A program made the translations under genes and the position numbers. Source: an uncultured Eubacteriales bacterium (GTDB lineage Bacteria; Bacillota; Clostridia; Christensenellales; Aristaeellaceae). From it: DNA of 46,954 bases. Shown piece after piece: positions 15,700 through 23,079 of this stretch. The notes below the pieces were generated by a model, which worked only from the letters and a program-made list of their open reading frames with translations, ran no database searches and was not told the origin of the DNA. The stretch is taken from contig CACWXY010000030.1 of the NCBI GenBank assembly GCA_902764915.1, forward strand, positions 1 to 46,954, in the 5' to 3' direction. Numbering within the stretch: position 1 is the first letter of the stretch; each line of letters begins with the position of its first letter.

Positions 15700-17919
15700 T
15701 TACAGCTTCTTCGCGTATGCCAAGGAGATCCAGCCGTTCCGCTTGTCCGCGTAGGCCTTGAGCAGCCCCCAGCCGTCCTGTTCATCCACGATAGTGTACA
15801 CACCAACCGGGATATACCCCCAGCTAGCGTAAGAAGTGCTCGGCCCCTTGCGATAGTTCAGGTCGTCAATGGATACCTTCACAAGGTACGGTTCGAAGGT
15901 CTGCTTCACAGCCGGATACACCTGATTGCCGTTATCATCAAAGGCAGCATAGCCGGGATTCGCATCGACACAGTTCTTCGCGTTCTGGAATACCGTGAAA
16001 GCTCCGATCTGGCTAGCCTTCTCTGCCCAGTTCTTACGGACACGATAATATTTCGTGACAACCGGCGCAGGTTCAGACGGTGCTACAGGGGCAACGGTTG
16101 CTCCCGGCTTCCACGCATCCTTAACCTTCTTGCCGATGGTCACGTTGGTGGCAGTATGGTGACCGTCATTCAGGAGAATGTCGCCGGGCAGCAGGTAATC
16201 GCCACTGGTCAGATACTTCGATTCCATCAGAAGCTGAAAGCCTGCCTTGGTCAGCGCCGAGCGCATATTCCCGGTGTAGGTCCCGGCATGATTCTGGAGA
16301 GCTTTGATACCCAGCAGGTATCCTGCTGCCGTTACATTGGCACACACACCAGCCGAGCAGTCCACCTCACAGTTCGCCGTGATCCTGGAAGGCTCCCAGC
16401 CCACCGTTTTTAGCTGAGCCAGGTACGTTCTGTTCTGGCTCTGGTCATATCCGATGTGATCATTGAGCGCGGCATCGATGGCAAGCTGGGCGAGCTTCAA
16501 AGCGACCTTCTGATCCGGATACCGGAGCACACAGGTCCAGGGCCTGTTGTACCAGTCCCGCATGCGCCATTCCTTTCCGGTCTGATCTCCAGCCTGGCCG
16601 CCAGAATAAGCGCCATTCTCGTCGGAACCGCTGTTGGAGATATAGTGTGTCCCAGTCGAGTGGATATACTTCGCATGGGTAGCGGACAGCTGCTCGGTCT
16701 CCGGCCGGTCCTCAGCAGGCGTTACCGGAGTCGTCGCTCCGTACTTGGCAAGGAACTCCTCGCCGAAACCGGCACGCTTCACCTGTACCGCCTCGCTCTG
16801 ATCAGCAGGACGCTCAAACTTCAAAAGCACAGCGTCAGAGGCTTCACGGACCGTCTTTGCCGTGGTCAGCACCTTCCAGATGGCCGTATACTGTTCCTTC
16901 ATCATCTTCAGGAAATGATCGACCTGCATGTCCCGGTCACCGATAGACTTGCCATTTGCCCTGGCATAGTTCAGCAGGCTCTCCTTGATCGACCAGTACG
17001 TTGCCTGGTAGAGTCCGTACCCCGCCTTATCCTGGATGAAATTCGTGTAGGTGCCGTTGTCCACGGCTGCGGTATACTGCTCGTCCGTCAGACCCAGGGA
17101 CTTTTCGTAGCTGTTCTGCAGGTTATTCGCCCGGAGGCTGCTTTCTGCCATGAAGTTTCCCATGACGCCAGCAACCCCATAGGGATTCTGGATCACTGCA
17201 TACAGCCGGTCCCAGATCGTCTTGGCGTTATCCTCGGTCTCTGCATGCACACTCGGCGGCGTCGGAGTAGCGCCATCCGCCGCCAGGATCGCCGCCACAT
17301 CGTTGCGGACATTCTCCATGGTCTTTCCGTATCTGCGGCTCCAATGCTGGACATCCCCATGGTTGGAGCCGAGGCCCAGGGCATGACTGCCTGTGTGGTC
17401 GATGATGGTCGGAACCTGCAGTCCCTTATAGCTGATCGTGCCCTTGGGGTCGATGCCGAACATCTTACACAGATAGGCCGTCATCTCGCAGGCTTCCTGG
17501 TAGCAGGCATTAAAGTAAGCGGCATCCGTCAGGGCGTCCTCACAAATCTCGAATTGGATATGCGTGTCGTTGCAGGAGCCCTTACTCCCGCTACCGCAGC
17601 CCCACGGCCGGAAATCCCAGGGCATGGTCTGCACCGCTGCCACCGTACCGTCTGCCAGCTTGCCGATCCAGAAATTCAGCCCGGCTTCCCGGTTGATATG
17701 GTTCCAGTCATTGGCGTAGGCGTTTTTGCCGAGCTTCGCCAGCCACTCAGCCTTGTCCGTTGCGTTATCGTCCGGCTGCACATAACGCTTCAGATTGGGA
17801 TTGTTCGCGCCGGTGCTGTGCCAGAGCACACCTTTAGGGGTGAACTTCCGGGTTCCTTTATAGCAGGTGCTCTGGGTCATCATGCACACCAGAGGCTTAT
17901 TCTTCTCGTTGTACTTCAT
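15700..17919 (-). CDS. multi-domain prophage endolysin (amidase, lysozyme-like, peptidase, SH3)
   Basis: 739 residues from the ATG at 17919, chosen for GGAAGGAG seven bases upstream. Domain 1 (about 1-205) is an N-acetylmuramoyl-L-alanine amidase: KGVLWHSTG, IQFEICED, DHTGSHALGLGSNHGDVQHW. Domain 2 (about 220-385) resembles phage-tail lysozyme/transglycosylase: GVAGVMGNFMAESSL, YGLYQATYW. Domain 3 (about 415-615) has a cysteine-peptidase look (NCEVDCSAGVCANV, PGDILLNDGHHTATNV). A SPOR-like stretch (YYRVRKNW....AKNCVDANPGYAAF) and a C-terminal SH3 domain (LNYRKGPSTSYASWGYI) follow and probably bind the wall. It lyses the host at the end of infection; the holin-like genes lie upstream. Single-protein combinations of three lytic folds are uncommon. 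Confidence 0.88.
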   Translation of the reverse strand: MKYNEKNKPLVCMMTQSTCYKGTRKFTPKGVLWHSTGANNPNLKRYVQPDDNATDKAEWLAKLGKNAYANDWNHINREAGLNFWIGKLADGTVAAVQTMPWDFRPWGCGSGSKGSCNDTHIQFEICEDALTDAAYFNACYQEACEMTAYLCKMFGIDPKGTISYKGLQVPTIIDHTGSHALGLGSNHGDVQHWSRRYGKTMENVRNDVAAILAADGATPTPPSVHAETEDNAKTIWDRLYAVIQNPYGVAGVMGNFMAESSLRANNLQNSYEKSLGLTDEQYTAAVDNGTYTNFIQDKAGYGLYQATYWSIKESLLNYARANGKSIGDRDMQVDHFLKMMKEQYTAIWKVLTTAKTVREASDAVLLKFERPADQSEAVQVKRAGFGEEFLAKYGATTPVTPAEDRPETEQLSATHAKYIHSTGTHYISNSGSDENGAYSGGQAGDQTGKEWRMRDWYNRPWTCVLRYPDQKVALKLAQLAIDAALNDHIGYDQSQNRTYLAQLKTVGWEPSRITANCEVDCSAGVCANVTAAGYLLGIKALQNHAGTYTGNMRSALTKAGFQLLMESKYLTSGDYLLPGDILLNDGHHTATNVTIGKKVKDAWKPGATVAPVAPSEPAPVVTKYYRVRKNWAEKASQIGAFTVFQNAKNCVDANPGYAAFDDNGNQVYPAVKQTFEPYLVKVSIDDLNYRKGPSTSYASWGYIPVGVYTIVDEQDGWGLLKAYADKRNGWISLAYAKKL

Positions 17920-17992
17920 GGATTTCTCCTTCCCCCACAGCCCTCTGTGGTCTTCTCTCCGCTTTCGGAGAAGCAAAATGGGCAAAAAGAAA

Positions 17993-18046
17993 GGCAGAGG
18001 GGATTGGCCTCTGCCCGAAAGAAAAAGCACCGCCGCTCGGCGATGC
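17993..18046 (-). terminator. tandem terminators after the 18064 gene
   Basis: Two hairpins, GCACCGCCG/CGGCGATGC (18027-18046) and GGCAGAGG/CCTCTGCC (17993-18015), are each followed on the minus strand by T-rich stretches. They separate the cassette gene at 18064 from the endolysin gene, so the endolysin depends on readthrough or on an unseen promoter in the 70 bases before it. Confidence 0.75.
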
Positions 18047-18063
18047 CTCCCTATGTCGTTCTC

Positions 18064-18429
18064 TTAAAGCTTGATCTTCTTTCCGCTGATTACATCCACC
18101 ACCGTGGTGCCGGTTCCGAAGGCGGCTCTCATCTCAGCCCGCTCTTCTTCGGTGACTTCGTGGTGGTAATTCCGGATGAACTCGGCAGTTTGCGCTTCCC
18201 GCGCCTTGGTAGTCTCTTCCACGCTGAAAGCGAAATCCGTGTAGGTCAGGATCTCGACGCAATCCGCTGGCAGGTAGTTCCCGCTGCTGACCCAGTAGGC
18301 TGCGCCGTCTGCGGTCGTGCAAATCTCACCGTGATCGGCCCGCGCCTGCATCTTTCGGATTTCTTCCTCTGCGTTCTTCTTCCAGAAGGCTCCAAGTTCG
18401 CCCTTTAATTCCCTTGCAAATCTCGTCAT
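18064..18429 (-). CDS. hypothetical cassette protein (121 aa)
   Basis: No family recognised. The start at 18429 (MTRFARELKGELGAFWKKNA) has GGAGGAAACGATC upstream. The N-terminal half is a charged helix (AEEEIRKMQARA), followed by a probable small beta unit (GAAYWVSSGNYLPADCVEIL) and another acidic helix (EVTEEERAEMRAAFG). It has its own copy of the repeated promoter cassette (18454-18531) and its own terminators, like the small genes at the right end of the window. It therefore looks like an insertion of accessory cargo inside the lysis region. Confidence 0.65.
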   Translation of the reverse strand: MTRFARELKGELGAFWKKNAEEEIRKMQARADHGEICTTADGAAYWVSSGNYLPADCVEILTYTDFAFSVEETTKAREAQTAEFIRNYHHEVTEEERAEMRAAFGTGTTVVDVISGKKIKL

Positions 18430-18453
18430 GATCGTTTCCTCCTTGATTGTTTT

Positions 18454-18531
18454 CCCTTTCGGTGTGTACATATATCACTCTGAAGCGGGATATTATCAAG
18501 TCATTTCTGAGGAATAATCTACACAAAGATT
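18454..18531 (-). promoter_or_regulatory. repeated promoter/leader cassette, copy 1
   Basis: Minus-strand TTGATA (18494-18499), a 17-base spacer and GATATA (18471-18476), inside the conserved AGAGTGATATATGTACA. It is followed by a CCGAAAGG mini-hairpin and preceded by an ATCTTTGTGTA box at 18513-18531. The same layout recurs at 44883, 45386, 46246 and 46932. This copy has GTGTACACACC where the others have TGTACATGCC. Confidence 0.75.
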
Positions 18532-18554
18532 TGCAGGGGAAATCGGGCTATCTG

Positions 18555-18947
18555 TCAGTTCTTCCGGGCGTATTTCCCGCCGCCATAAAGGATGAAAACG
18601 ACACCGGCACCGTTCCTGACATGCAGCCAGTCATCCTCGATGGCAAGGACCTCAACCACAGTTCCGGCCTCGGCGATACCGACCTTATCGGCCTCTAGCG
18701 ACGGCGCGGTCCGGATGTTCATCTTGGAAAGGAGCGTGTATTTCTCCATTTCCTTTGCCGGAGCCTTTACCTCTTCTGTTTTCTCAGGTTCAGGTTCAAT
18801 GGGGGCGACTGCATGATACACCACAGCTCCTTCGCACATCACTTCCCCGCCCTGCTCATCCGCCAGCTTCTTGGCAGCAGCCAGAGTCTTCAGTTCCTTC
18901 AGTTCTTCGCCATTCTTTACGACAGTATAGGTCTTATTCGTAGCCAT
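18555..18947 (-). CDS. SH3-domain lysis-region protein (130 aa)
   Basis: Residues about 70-130 form a bacterial SH3 domain (YTLLSKMNIRTAPSLEADKVG, TVVEVLAIEDDWLHVR), which usually binds peptidoglycan. The N-terminal 50 residues (KTYTVVKNGEELKELKTLAAAKKLADEQGG) look like a second small fold, joined by a proline/glutamate linker (PIEPEPEKTEEVKAPAKE). There is no signal peptide or catalytic domain. GGAGGAATAATCT overlaps the end of the preceding broken gene. It lies between the holin-like gene and the endolysin, so a wall-binding or structural accessory role is likely. Confidence 0.75.
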   Translation of the reverse strand: MATNKTYTVVKNGEELKELKTLAAAKKLADEQGGEVMCEGAVVYHAVAPIEPEPEKTEEVKAPAKEMEKYTLLSKMNIRTAPSLEADKVGIAEAGTVVEVLAIEDDWLHVRNGAGVVFILYGGGKYARKN

Positions 18948-18950
18948 AGA

Positions 18951-19418
18951 TTATTCCTCCATTTTCTGGGCCACTACGCCATGCTCCCGGCACACGGCCT
19001 CTACCTCCGCATGGTCCAGCACCCTCTTAATCTTGATCCGGTTCGAGATGATCCAGGGAAATGGCTGACTCGGTTTAGTGCGGAAATAATACCAATCCTC
19101 CGGCAGCGTTCGTTTTCCGTACCGTTCGGATGGATGCTCCTGGTATCCATCAACCTCGCATTCGCACTAGACCGTGTCCTTTCTCTGAACGAGGACACCT
19201 CCCTGCCTCTGACCGATCCAATCCACAAAGGGAACCTCGGTAGAATGAAAGCCGGGCCGGAGCGCCAGTGGTCCCAGCTTGCTCTTCACATGCATGGAAT
19301 CCACCAGTTCCCCAACACCGGCTTTCAGCCATCTCCCCATTTTCATCTCACGCCCTGTTTCCACGAAGAGCGGATACAGCCGACCCTCTCTCGTCCGAAA
19401 CAGCTTATACGTTTTCAC
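18951..19418 (-). pseudogene. lysis-region hypothetical protein interrupted by an in-frame TAG
   Basis: The reading frame begins at a GTG (19418, VKTYKLFRTREGRLYPLF) or at TTG 19433 and runs to TAG at 19167-19169. The same frame then continues for 72 codons (CECEVDGYQEHPSERYG....WIISNRIKIKRVLDHAEV) to TAA at 18951. From memory, the relatives of this phage family have HVWCECEV at that place, so TGG (Trp) has become TAG. The start overlaps the end of the holin-like gene and the end abuts the SH3 gene, so it was an ordinary operon member. Function unknown. Readthrough by an amber suppressor cannot be excluded. Confidence 0.75.
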
Positions 19419-19800
19419 GCTTAATCCTGGCAATCAGCGCCTCGCCAGCGCCGGTTACAATGGCGTTGATATCCACGTTGGCCGCCTTCAGCACATTGAT
19501 GCCAGAATCAGACATCTTTGCCAGAGTTCCTTCAAGAAGCTTTTTGCCAAGATCAGTAATCTCCGCCTGCGTCAGCTTACCGTCACCCGCAGCCTCCTTC
19601 AGGCCGTCAACAACTGTCTGCTGGAGCTCCCACACGGTCTGCTCCGCCGCATTGGTCAGCTCATCGACCGCCGCGTTGATGGTATGGAGCTGCTGCTTCT
19701 TTCCAATCTGAGTCACAAGCCATGCACCTGCAACACCGATCAGGGTAACAGCAAGATTGGCCAGCACGCTCACGATGGTTTCAATAATGACAGTATTCAT
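19405..19800 (-). CDS. holin, LLH-like family (131 aa)
   Basis: Start at 19800 (MNTVIIETIVSVLANLAVTL), supported by GGGAGATACGC. One clear membrane segment (about 6-28, IVSVLANLAVTLIGVAGAWLV) is followed by a long amphipathic region (KKQQLHTINAAVDELTNAAEQTVWEL) and an EF-like DGKLTQAEITDLGKKLLEG. This matches phage holins of the LL-H type, which open the membrane for endolysin. It is four genes from the endolysin and preceded by a terminator at 19846, so it needs a local promoter or readthrough. Confidence 0.8.
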   Translation of the reverse strand: MNTVIIETIVSVLANLAVTLIGVAGAWLVTQIGKKQQLHTINAAVDELTNAAEQTVWELQQTVVDGLKEAAGDGKLTQAEITDLGKKLLEGTLAKMSDSGINVLKAANVDINAIVTGAGEALIARIKRENV

Positions 19801-19845
19801 GCGTATCTCCCTTCTCCGCTTTACGCCCGGACGGCAAAATAAAAA

Positions 19846-19859
19846 CACGGTCTCCCGTG
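19846..19859 (-). terminator. short terminator before the holin gene
   Basis: CACGG/CCGTG with loop TCTC, followed on the minus strand by TTTTTATTTTG. It comes right after the degenerate resolvase gene and splits the tail operon from the lysis genes. Confidence 0.65.
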
Positions 19860-19872
19860 CTTTACTCACTTA

Positions 19873-20292
19873 TCACTTATCACGTTCATCTTTTTCAGCA
19901 AAGGCTATCATTGCATCAAGGATTTTTTCAATGAATTCATCCTCCGTATCAAAGCCTTCCTTTTCAAAGAATACCCTGACTCCCATTTTCCGAAATTCGC
20001 GGATATAGCCTATCGCTTCTAACATGTATCGACTCAGGCGAGAAACGGACGGGAAGATGACTATATCCACGATTCCACTCTTGCAATCCTCAATCAACTG
20101 ATGCAGGCCAGGACGAGTGCCTTTTAGATGCCCATCTGCGCCAAAGTCAGCGTAAACCTTTAATGGGTTCCACTCTGGATGACATTTTACCATGTCGATT
20201 GCTCCTGCTGTCTGCACTTCGACGAGCTCTTTCGTCTTTTCATGGCATGACCTGCAATATATCGCTACTCGTTGTTTGTGTACTTGTTCCAT
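19873..20292 (-). CDS. degenerate resolvase-domain protein (139 aa)
   Basis: Only the catalytic domain of a serine recombinase is present, and it carries changes at key places. The usual YCRVST reads YCRSCHEK, so the nucleophile position (residue 16) is cysteine. The QEESRSIS helix reads FAEKDERDK. The SRLSR motif, GTRPGLHQLIEDCKSG and FFEKEGFDTED segments are clear. There is no DNA-binding domain. It starts 12 bases after the upstream tail-operon gene with GGAGGACAGCT and is followed by a terminator. It is likely catalytically dead or altered. It may be a remnant of a longer gene or a small partner that pairs with the full-length recombinases. Confidence 0.8.
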   Translation of the reverse strand: MEQVHKQRVAIYCRSCHEKTKELVEVQTAGAIDMVKCHPEWNPLKVYADFGADGHLKGTRPGLHQLIEDCKSGIVDIVIFPSVSRLSRYMLEAIGYIREFRKMGVRVFFEKEGFDTEDEFIEKILDAMIAFAEKDERDK

Positions 20293-20304
20293 AGCTGTCC
20301 TCCA

Positions 20305-20715
20305 TCAAATCCGATGTTCCCTGGAAAGATCCTGATACAAAGTTCGGATGTACTCCGTATCCGCTTTCACCACGCCGTTGCTGACTGTGTTCTTCTCACA
20401 GTAGACCTCGTACTCATCCGCGATGGAGAGGATATGATTCCACTCCTCCGCATCGTGATGCATGTCCGCTCGGCATTCACGAGCAAAGGTCAGGATACTC
20501 TGCCTGTGGGTGTTGATCCACATATCCCGGACTTGCTTCTGGAGTTCCTCCAGCTTTTTGATCGTCGTTCCGTTCAGCTTCTTTCCAAACCAGCCCAGCA
20601 GCTTGTCCCAAGGATTTAGCTTCAACGGACTGATCTGGATGAGCGAGAGCAAGATCGCAATGCCCGCCGCCACATTCCCCACAGTCAGTTGTGCCACCAG
20701 TTCTTTTAACGTCAT
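20305..20715 (-). CDS. phage lysis/tail-end membrane protein (136 aa)
   Basis: Start at 20715 (MTLKELVAQLTVGNVAAGI) behind GGAAGGGAGAACGA. A hydrophobic stretch, NVAAGIAILLSLIQIS (about 14-30), is the only membrane segment. The rest is soluble and helical with several histidines and cysteines (CRADMHHDAEEWNHIL). Position after the fibre gene and before the holin gene is typical of holin-like or anchoring proteins of Clostridia prophages. I do not recall a specific family name. It continues into the resolvase-like gene without a promoter. Confidence 0.6.
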   Translation of the reverse strand: MTLKELVAQLTVGNVAAGIAILLSLIQISPLKLNPWDKLLGWFGKKLNGTTIKKLEELQKQVRDMWINTHRQSILTFARECRADMHHDAEEWNHILSIADEYEVYCEKNTVSNGVVKADTEYIRTLYQDLSREHRI

Positions 20716-20747
20716 TCGTTCTCCCTTCCTGCCCGCCGTGGGCGAAA

Positions 20748-22925
20748 TCATAGTGTCCTCATCCAAGCCTCTATCTTGCTGCTCACGATAGCGTACCCGG
20801 TCGCCGTCAGATGCTGCCCGTCGATATACGCTTTACCGGCATCCCGATTCCCTTGTGCATCCAGGCTGGAGTCATAGTAGCATTTGAGACGAGGATTTAA
20901 TGGGCAGCCATCCCAGAGGTCAATATACGGGATTCCCCATTTCTTGCAGACCTCGATAGCACGGAGGAAGAACTTTCTCCGGTTGTTATTCTCTCCGTAG
21001 CCCCCAGAGGCCGATCCCATTCTCTGTGCTACGATGTATCCGATCCTCGCTGACGGATAATAGGAGGTCGCCTTGAAGAAAAGCGTATCCAGAGCGCCTG
21101 TAAACGTGGAGTCGTCATAGTTGCCAGAAAAATCGGCAATATCCAGTTCTCCGAATTTCGTATCGATTTCACTTCTCAGCAGGTCAGCATCGTTTGTTCC
21201 GCCTTCAAAAATCAAGTAATCCAAGCTCGGATAATTTGTGTGGATGGTATCGATATATCGGCTCACCCAATGGCGCGGACTGCCGCTGGAATTATAGATT
21301 TCCGCTGTTATCGTACCGCCGCCAACCGAATGGTTGTGCCAGTCCATGTTGTTAGCTGGCCCGATTACCTTTGCCCAGTTTCCGTCTGTTCCGCTTCCCT
21401 GGCCGATGCTGTCGCCGTCAAACACCGCGATCTTTCCGTAGAGGGCATTGGGCTCGAACTCCTTTACATCCTCCTTGGTAGCAAGCGGCTCGATGAGCTC
21501 TTCCACATCTTCAACCGTGGCGTAGCCCTCTAGATCGACCTTCCCGAGCTTGAGGTAATAAGGCACATATTCCTCCGGCCAATCGTCCTCCCGGCAGAAC
21601 ATGGTTTGATTAATGGACGAGAGAAATAGCTTCACGCGCAGATACATATCCTTCAGAGGCGTATAGGAAACATAGTTGTGATCCTCGCTTAAAACCGCCC
21701 GGACACTTCCGGTAACATTGCCATCAGCATCTGTGGATACAATATGAATCGCGTTTCCTCCCCAAAAGCCATATCCTGATGTCCACCTGTAGGTTACTCC
21801 CTTAAAGACAGGGATGGGATGCGTCATTCCTGCGCGGTCCATTTCTTTCAGGGTACCGTTTCCTTCGTAATAGCAGTTGCGCAGATTTCTCTCATCGTCC
21901 TTATTGAAAAGGTTGATGGATCGCACCACAATATCGTCAAGTACGCGGTCAGTTTCTTTTACTCGGAAAGCGATGCTATCCAGCTCCTCGTGTATATCTG
22001 CAAGGCATCCGATGGATTCTGTTGCTTCGTCTTTGGAGACGGAAAAACCACGACTCTTTGTGATGCAGCTGAATTGAATCCAGTTGACCCCTTCCGGGAT
22101 CGTAATATCATAAGCTATGGCAGCGCCACCATGCTCGTAATCGTCATCCCCATAGTGAGTTACAATTTCGTTGTTGTGGAAAAGCAGGGCTGCACAGCCG
22201 AGCATATAGCCGTTGGAGAGGACGTGGAAGACGTCACCTTCTTTACACGGTACCCGGTCCGTATAGCAGGCGGTTTCCAGCTTGGTAAGGCCACCATTGG
22301 ATTTGTTCAGATAGTAGCCATCATGCACGTTCAGCATGAAAGGAAGCAGGCTTAACCCGTCTGCGATTTCTTCGCTTACCTTCGGATGGATAGACCGGAT
22401 CGCTGCGCCAAGGGATTCATAGGTTATGCCCTCCGCATCCACGCGGGCATCCAGGATTTCAGTCTGACCATCACCAGTCCCAGCCGCCAGTACCGCATCC
22501 ATTCGCGTATTCAGCGCAGCTGCCGTCTGATCAAATGCGTTCTTCTGGTTGGTCATCGCTGTTCGGGCCTGGGTGACCGTTTCCGTTAAAGTCTCCGTTG
22601 TCTCCTGCAGGCTGGAATCGACATGCTCTCTGGTTTCCCTGTTATCCTGCTTGATTGCAGCCTCGGTCGCATCATTATCCGCCTTGATCCTCTGCTCCGC
22701 TGCCATCAACTGATCGGACATATCCTTGATCTGCTGGGAATACAGACTATGAAGCATCCAGTAATTTGTATCCGTAATCGCCGTACCGGAAGGAACAGCC
22801 CTCCGACTGATATAGCTGTCACCGCTGGTCTCCTCCAGCACGATCGACAACATTTCATAGGTCTTTGTCTGATCCCACCGTCCACAATGGACAGGGACGA
22901 TCCTCTTTCCGATATACTTTGCCAT
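20748..22925 (-). CDS. tail fibre / receptor-binding protein with C-terminal SGNH hydrolase (725 aa)
   Basis: The N-terminal 40 residues (MAKYIGKRIVPVHCGRWDQ) are a tail-attachment segment, followed by a helical stalk (about 60-150, EQRIKADNDATEAAIKQDN). Residues 185-490 are probably carbohydrate-recognition modules. The C-terminal domain from 497 is SGNH/GDSL esterase: block I FDGDSIGQG (S506), block III EGGTNDAD, and block V DGQHLT (D702, H705). Such domains de-acetylate surface polysaccharides. The first ~180 residues closely match the 1047-residue fibre upstream, so the two genes arose by duplication with exchange of the outer part. GGAAGGAGATTTTTC precedes the ATG. Confidence 0.85.
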   Translation of the reverse strand: MAKYIGKRIVPVHCGRWDQTKTYEMLSIVLEETSGDSYISRRAVPSGTAITDTNYWMLHSLYSQQIKDMSDQLMAAEQRIKADNDATEAAIKQDNRETREHVDSSLQETTETLTETVTQARTAMTNQKNAFDQTAAALNTRMDAVLAAGTGDGQTEILDARVDAEGITYESLGAAIRSIHPKVSEEIADGLSLLPFMLNVHDGYYLNKSNGGLTKLETACYTDRVPCKEGDVFHVLSNGYMLGCAALLFHNNEIVTHYGDDDYEHGGAAIAYDITIPEGVNWIQFSCITKSRGFSVSKDEATESIGCLADIHEELDSIAFRVKETDRVLDDIVVRSINLFNKDDERNLRNCYYEGNGTLKEMDRAGMTHPIPVFKGVTYRWTSGYGFWGGNAIHIVSTDADGNVTGSVRAVLSEDHNYVSYTPLKDMYLRVKLFLSSINQTMFCREDDWPEEYVPYYLKLGKVDLEGYATVEDVEELIEPLATKEDVKEFEPNALYGKIAVFDGDSIGQGSGTDGNWAKVIGPANNMDWHNHSVGGGTITAEIYNSSGSPRHWVSRYIDTIHTNYPSLDYLIFEGGTNDADLLRSEIDTKFGELDIADFSGNYDDSTFTGALDTLFFKATSYYPSARIGYIVAQRMGSASGGYGENNNRRKFFLRAIEVCKKWGIPYIDLWDGCPLNPRLKCYYDSSLDAQGNRDAGKAYIDGQHLTATGYAIVSSKIEAWMRTL

Positions 22926-22980
22926 AATGAAAAATCTCCTTCCGTAGTTTTGATTTCAGCAGGTTACCCATCCATCACTC

Positions 22981-23064
22981 CTACGGAGGAGATTCTTCAT
23001 AATGCCTTATTTTACAAGGAAGGAGTACCCCCCCCCGCTTTAGTACACTAAAGTATTTCTTCAT
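22981..23064 (-). CDS. possible 27-residue ORF with a nine-G tract
   Basis: MKKYFSVLKRGGVLLPCKIR and seven more residues. It has GGAGG nine bases before the ATG and starts 16 bases after the stop of the long fibre gene. The codons for RGGV contain nine consecutive G (23028-23036 on the plus strand as C). Changing the run by one base gives 16- or 19-residue peptides. No family recognised; it could be a small tail-completion protein or non-coding spacer. Confidence 0.3.
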   Translation of the reverse strand: MKKYFSVLKRGGVLLPCKIRHYEESPP

Positions 23065-23079
23065 TCGCTACATCCTCCA

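Noticed and set aside
16456..18408. 650-codon plus-strand frame opposite the endolysin
   Set aside because: The minus strand encodes clear amidase and SH3 motifs; the plus frame is the usual GC-driven shadow.
19160..19175. Stop-codon recoding (TAG as amino acid) for the prophage
   Set aside because: Only one TAG case; a TAA interrupts another gene, and the other structural genes are intact in the standard code.
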